Assembly: GCA_019347575.1 (NCBI GenBank) | Contig: JAHWKY010000031.1 | Span: 1-59,707, forward strand | Length of the DNA stretch: 59,707 nt | Direction: 5' to 3' | DNA from: Actinomycetota bacterium | GTDB taxonomy: Bacteria > Actinomycetota > Nitriliruptoria > Nitriliruptorales > Nitriliruptoraceae | In this document: piece after piece, positions 57,701 to 59,707 of the stretch | How the letters are laid out: each line of letters starts with the position of its first letter | Numbering within the stretch: the stretch's first letter is position 1 | The notes under the pieces: model-generated | The model's database searches: none | The model's input: only the letters and a program-made list of their open reading frames with translations | Told to the model about the DNA's origin: nothing | Made by a program: the position numbers and the translations under genes

Positions 57701-59707
57701 CCCACCAACGGTCGCGTCGCGTTCACCGCGGTCTCCGGCACGAACGACGACCTCGACGCCGGGGTACTGGGCGACGCCTCGATCGGTGACCTCGTGTGGT
57801 TCGACGCCGATGGGGACGGCCTGCAGGACACCGGCGAACCCGGTGTGGCCGGAGCGGTGGTCCGACTGCTCACCGCTGATGGCGCTGCCGTACTCGCCAC
57901 CGATACCACCGACGCGGCCGGGGCGTACCTCTTCACGGGACTGCTGCCCGGCGACTACCGGATCGAGTTCGACCTCACGGGCGTGCCGGGCGCGGCCGGG
58001 TTCACGACCGCCGACGTCGCCAGCGACGACACCGTCGACAGCGACGCGGACCCGGTCACGGGCCGCACCGCCGTCATCACGGTCGCTACCGCGGCCACGA
58101 TCGACCACGTCGACGCTGGCATGATCGGCGACGCCGCCATCGGGAACCTCTTCTGGAACGACCTCGACGGGGACGGCCTCCAGGACGCCGGTGAGCCCGG
58201 TCTCGTCGGCGTCACCGTGCGTCTGTTCGCCGCCGACGGCGCGACCTTGCTCGACACCCAGACGACGGACGCTGACGGGGCCTACACGTTCGCTGACCTG
58301 CTCCCGGGCGACTACGTCGTCGTGTTCACGGCACCGTCCGGACTCAGCTTCACCGCACAGACGCTGGGAACGGCCGACGGCAGCGATGCCGACCCCGTCA
58401 CCGGCGCGACCCCCACCATCACCCTGACCGCCGGTGAAGTCGAAGACGGCATCGACGCGGGTGTGCTCGGTGGCGCCGCCCTCGGCGACCTGGTCTGGAA
58501 CGACATCGACGGCGACGGGATCCAGGACCCCGACGAGCCGGGCGTGGAGGGACTGACGATCCGGCTGATCGAGGACGACGGCGTCACCGTCGCGGCCACG
58601 ACGACGTCGGATCCGGCCGGCGCGTACGCCTTCACCGGCATCGCCCCCGGCGACTACTTCGTCGAGTTCGACACCTCGTCCGTCGCGGGAGCGTCACTGA
58701 CCTCCCAGACCACGGGAACGGCCACCGGGTCCGACCCCGACCCGGTGACCGGGCGCTCCCCGCTGCTCACGCTCGTCGCGGGTTCCACCGACGACGACAT
58801 CGACGCGGGGCTGGTGGGGGATGCCGCCATCGGTGACTTCGTGTGGAACGACATCGATGGGGATGGGCTGCAAGACGCGGGAGAGCCGGGGATCGGTGGG
58901 GTCACCGTCGAGCTGCTCGCGTCCGATGGGACGACTCGACTCGCCTCGACCACCACCGAGGCGGACGGCGCGTACGGGTTCGTCAACCTGCTGGCGGGCG
59001 ACTACGTGGTGGGGTTCGTGGCGCCCACGGACACGACGTTCACGATCGCCGATGTCCCGGGGCCACTCGGTTCCGACACGACGGATTCGGACGCGGACCC
59101 CGGAACAGGTCTGACCGGCGCGGTGTCGCTGTCTGTCGGCGAGACCGATGACTCGGTCGATGCGGGCCTGCTGGGCGCTGCCTCGATCGGCGATGTGGTG
59201 TGGAACGACATCGATGGGGACGGTGTCCAGGATGTGGGGGAGCCGGGTGCGGCTGGGGTGACGGTGCGGTTGTTCGCGTCGGATGGGGTGACGTTGTTGT
59301 CGTCGACAACGACGGGTGTGGATGGGGTGTACGGGTTCGCCAACCTGCTCGCGGGTGATTACGTGGTGGGGTTCGTCGCTCCGGCTGGTGCGACGTTGAC
59401 GGCGGCGGATGTGGGGGCGGATGACGCGGTCGACTCTGACGCCGATGCTGGCACGGGGTTGACCGCGGTGGTGTCGCTGGCTGCGGTCCTCCCCGCGATC
59501 GGGCTGGGCCGGGTGACGGTGGCGGTGGAGGCGCCTCGGGACGCCACGGTGGGCCGTCCGGTCGAGCTGACGGTCGAGCTGGCCGGTCGAGAGCGGCCCC
59601 TCAAGCTGCGAACGCCCGGCTTCGAGTCGGCCTGGACGGGCGCCATGGTGCCCTGCCGGGGGCGGCTGGCGGCCACGCCCCGGGCCCGGGGGGTGGTGGG
59701 TGAGGTG
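54719..59707 (+). CDS. Giant secreted protein with SdrD/Cna-B-like repeats (3' partial)
   Basis: At least 1,663 residues; the frame is still open at the window's end. The GTG at 54719 has AGGAG six bases upstream. A signal peptide (VLASVLALLLVVPAIVVLPAAAA) is followed by a domain of about 280 residues (DDIDHLVSVPR, YDAFRDLLWGSV) that resembles a beta-propeller. From about residue 333 come eleven repeats of about 115 residues, each opening with patterns like GDLVWNDIDGDGIQDPDEPGV, the EF-hand-like calcium loop of SdrD B/Cna-B domains. These stiff rods occur in adhesins. The last ~70 residues before the edge differ in kind. Confidence 0.88.
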   Translation, partial: MVTPGWSPRTRGVTVGVREEGTWGPPVRVLASVLALLLVVPAIVVLPAAAAVDPGLCYAVADDIDHLVSVPRSGGGTSDIGQVAAGATVKTDIEAIAIAPAPAAPHELRIYGVHAGGGELGRIDDTTAAWTSIGSLGSGSGPDGSQSFADTDGLTYDAFRDLLWGSVRRNGAADLLIAIDRATGTPIAGRFDVNGDSTLEDYAVVTGTQTDIDDLAMDPTTGVLYGIASGSAASDQLVTIDVATGVASVVGTLTVGGSNLLDVEGLDFAGDGTLYASTGGDPVNPPDLQSAFFQVDKATGAATQIDADDDTGDLNFEVGADHEALACMAAPANTVSGTVFLDDDGDGALDAGEGGIAGVTVELWLDDGDGAFDPVGDQLGQVTTTGGDGTYAFLGSGDVDGFIVVDDSDPALPAGAALTDPPPPGPAVLPFSGFATTSTGNNVAFALPAVGDLVWNDIDADGVQDAGEPGVGGVVVSLLDPALVKTTTTAVDGSYRFSEVAPGTYSVAFDLGGVVGVAGFTTQDAGADDVDSDPDPVSAETTTFTLSDGEQAMTWDAGVLGDAAITGTVWHDADEDGIEDPTERAVEDVAVELRASDGSSVLSSTITAADGTYTFANLLPGDYIVAFVVPTGSLTTQTIGTVDGSDPDPVTGLTDVIVLGAGETSGDIDAGVVGSASIGDLAWNDIDGDGIQDTGEPGVEGVTVRLLTADGLTVLDTTTTDATGTYGFSSLLWGDYVVEFDLAGVSGAAGFTTRTTGTADGSDPDPTDGRVGVTLAAGEANADVDAGVLGDASVGDLVWNDIDADGIQDATEPGVGGVTVELRSADGITLLSSTATAADGSYVIDDVLPGTYTLVVLAPPGTTFTTQTLSTADGSDVDPTTGAVAVALSAAEVEDSIDAGLLGDAIIGDLVWFDADGDGLQDPDEPGVAGAVVRLYAADGTTLLAVTTTSSTGAYTFAGAVPDDYVLEFDLGGVAGAGGFTSQTTGTTDGSDPDPTNGRVAFTAVSGTNDDLDAGVLGDASIGDLVWFDADGDGLQDTGEPGVAGAVVRLLTADGAAVLATDTTDAAGAYLFTGLLPGDYRIEFDLTGVPGAAGFTTADVASDDTVDSDADPVTGRTAVITVATAATIDHVDAGMIGDAAIGNLFWNDLDGDGLQDAGEPGLVGVTVRLFAADGATLLDTQTTDADGAYTFADLLPGDYVVVFTAPSGLSFTAQTLGTADGSDADPVTGATPTITLTAGEVEDGIDAGVLGGAALGDLVWNDIDGDGIQDPDEPGVEGLTIRLIEDDGVTVAATTTSDPAGAYAFTGIAPGDYFVEFDTSSVAGASLTSQTTGTATGSDPDPVTGRSPLLTLVAGSTDDDIDAGLVGDAAIGDFVWNDIDGDGLQDAGEPGIGGVTVELLASDGTTRLASTTTEADGAYGFVNLLAGDYVVGFVAPTDTTFTIADVPGPLGSDTTDSDADPGTGLTGAVSLSVGETDDSVDAGLLGAASIGDVVWNDIDGDGVQDVGEPGAAGVTVRLFASDGVTLLSSTTTGVDGVYGFANLLAGDYVVGFVAPAGATLTAADVGADDAVDSDADAGTGLTAVVSLAAVLPAIGLGRVTVAVEAPRDATVGRPVELTVELAGRERPLKLRTPGFESAWTGAMVPCRGRLAATPRARGVVGEV
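55715..59460 (+). repeat. Eleven tandem SdrD/Cna-B-like repeat units
   Basis: Units of about 340-360 bp, opening near 55715, 56068, 56406, 56749, 57098, 57440, 57779, 58135, 58479, 58827 and 59188. Each codes for VW-x-D-x-D-x-D-G calcium loops. The last unit uses many G-ending codons (GGG, GTG, TTG, GAT), while the others prefer C-ending ones, so it has a different history. Confidence 0.85.

Overview
The window is high-GC DNA from an actinobacterium. The taxonomic clues are a mycothiol synthase (MshD), an OmpR-type nitrogen regulator of the GlnR kind, a BldC-type regulator, a homodimeric pyruvate dehydrogenase E1, frequent GTG starts and many 4-bp GTGA/ATGA gene overlaps. A deep-branching lineage such as Nitriliruptoria is plausible but is inferred, not shown. 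Both ends cut through genes: the left edge lies inside a multicopper oxidase and the right edge inside a very long repeat protein.

Layout. 1-1.7 kb: the 3' end of a multicopper oxidase, a tRNA-Arg-like 3' fragment and three small unknown genes. 2-12 kb: DEAD-box helicase, secreted Ig/FN3 protein, CapA-like protein, LPXTG-anchored penicillin acylase, lipoprotein, SpoU methyltransferase and a DapB-like oxidoreductase. 12-20 kb: RNase HII, a membrane GAF/degenerate-GGDEF/EAL protein, trans-aconitate methyltransferase, then a cyclic-di-GMP-I riboswitch leading an overlapping operon of receiver protein, subtilase with a GWRWS-repeat tail, and sensor histidine kinase. 20-28.5 kb: purine genes purS, purQ, purL, purF and purM, with a membrane zincin-like protein between purS and purQ. 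28.5-38 kb: leucine/valine dehydrogenase, BldC-like protein, threonine dehydratase-like enzyme, aceE, a small inverted-repeat-bounded segment and a YibE/F permease. 38.5-40.5 kb: a secreted protein with eight propeller-like aspartate-rich motifs.

40.67-47.47 kb is an integrative element inserted in tRNA-Phe. Two exact 45-bp direct repeats bound it, tandem 11-bp iterons lie about 80 bp inside each repeat, and the tyrosine recombinase gene sits beside the rebuilt tRNA. Its cargo is a LuxR-type ATPase regulator, a two-domain cupredoxin, a broken cell-wall-binding-repeat gene, and a frameshifted copy of the tail of the same kind of multicopper oxidase seen at the left edge. tRNA-Asp and tRNA-Lys follow.

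47.8-54.6 kb: mshD, glnR and an alpha/beta hydrolase, then a sulfur cluster. This consists of a MoaD/ThiS-like carrier whose GG is followed by six extra residues, a cysteine-free HTH-TusA-like fusion regulator, three small DsrE/TusBCD-like proteins, APS reductase, a DUF4395 membrane protein and a membrane-anchored thioredoxin. 54.7 kb to the end: a secreted protein of at least 1,663 residues with eleven SdrD/Cna-B-like calcium-binding repeats, whose last ~70 residues look unlike the repeats.

The strongest candidates for new biology are the sulfur-carrier/HTH-TusA/DsrE cluster, the riboswitch-controlled protease-kinase operon, and the small tRNA-Phe element with its visible attP arms.
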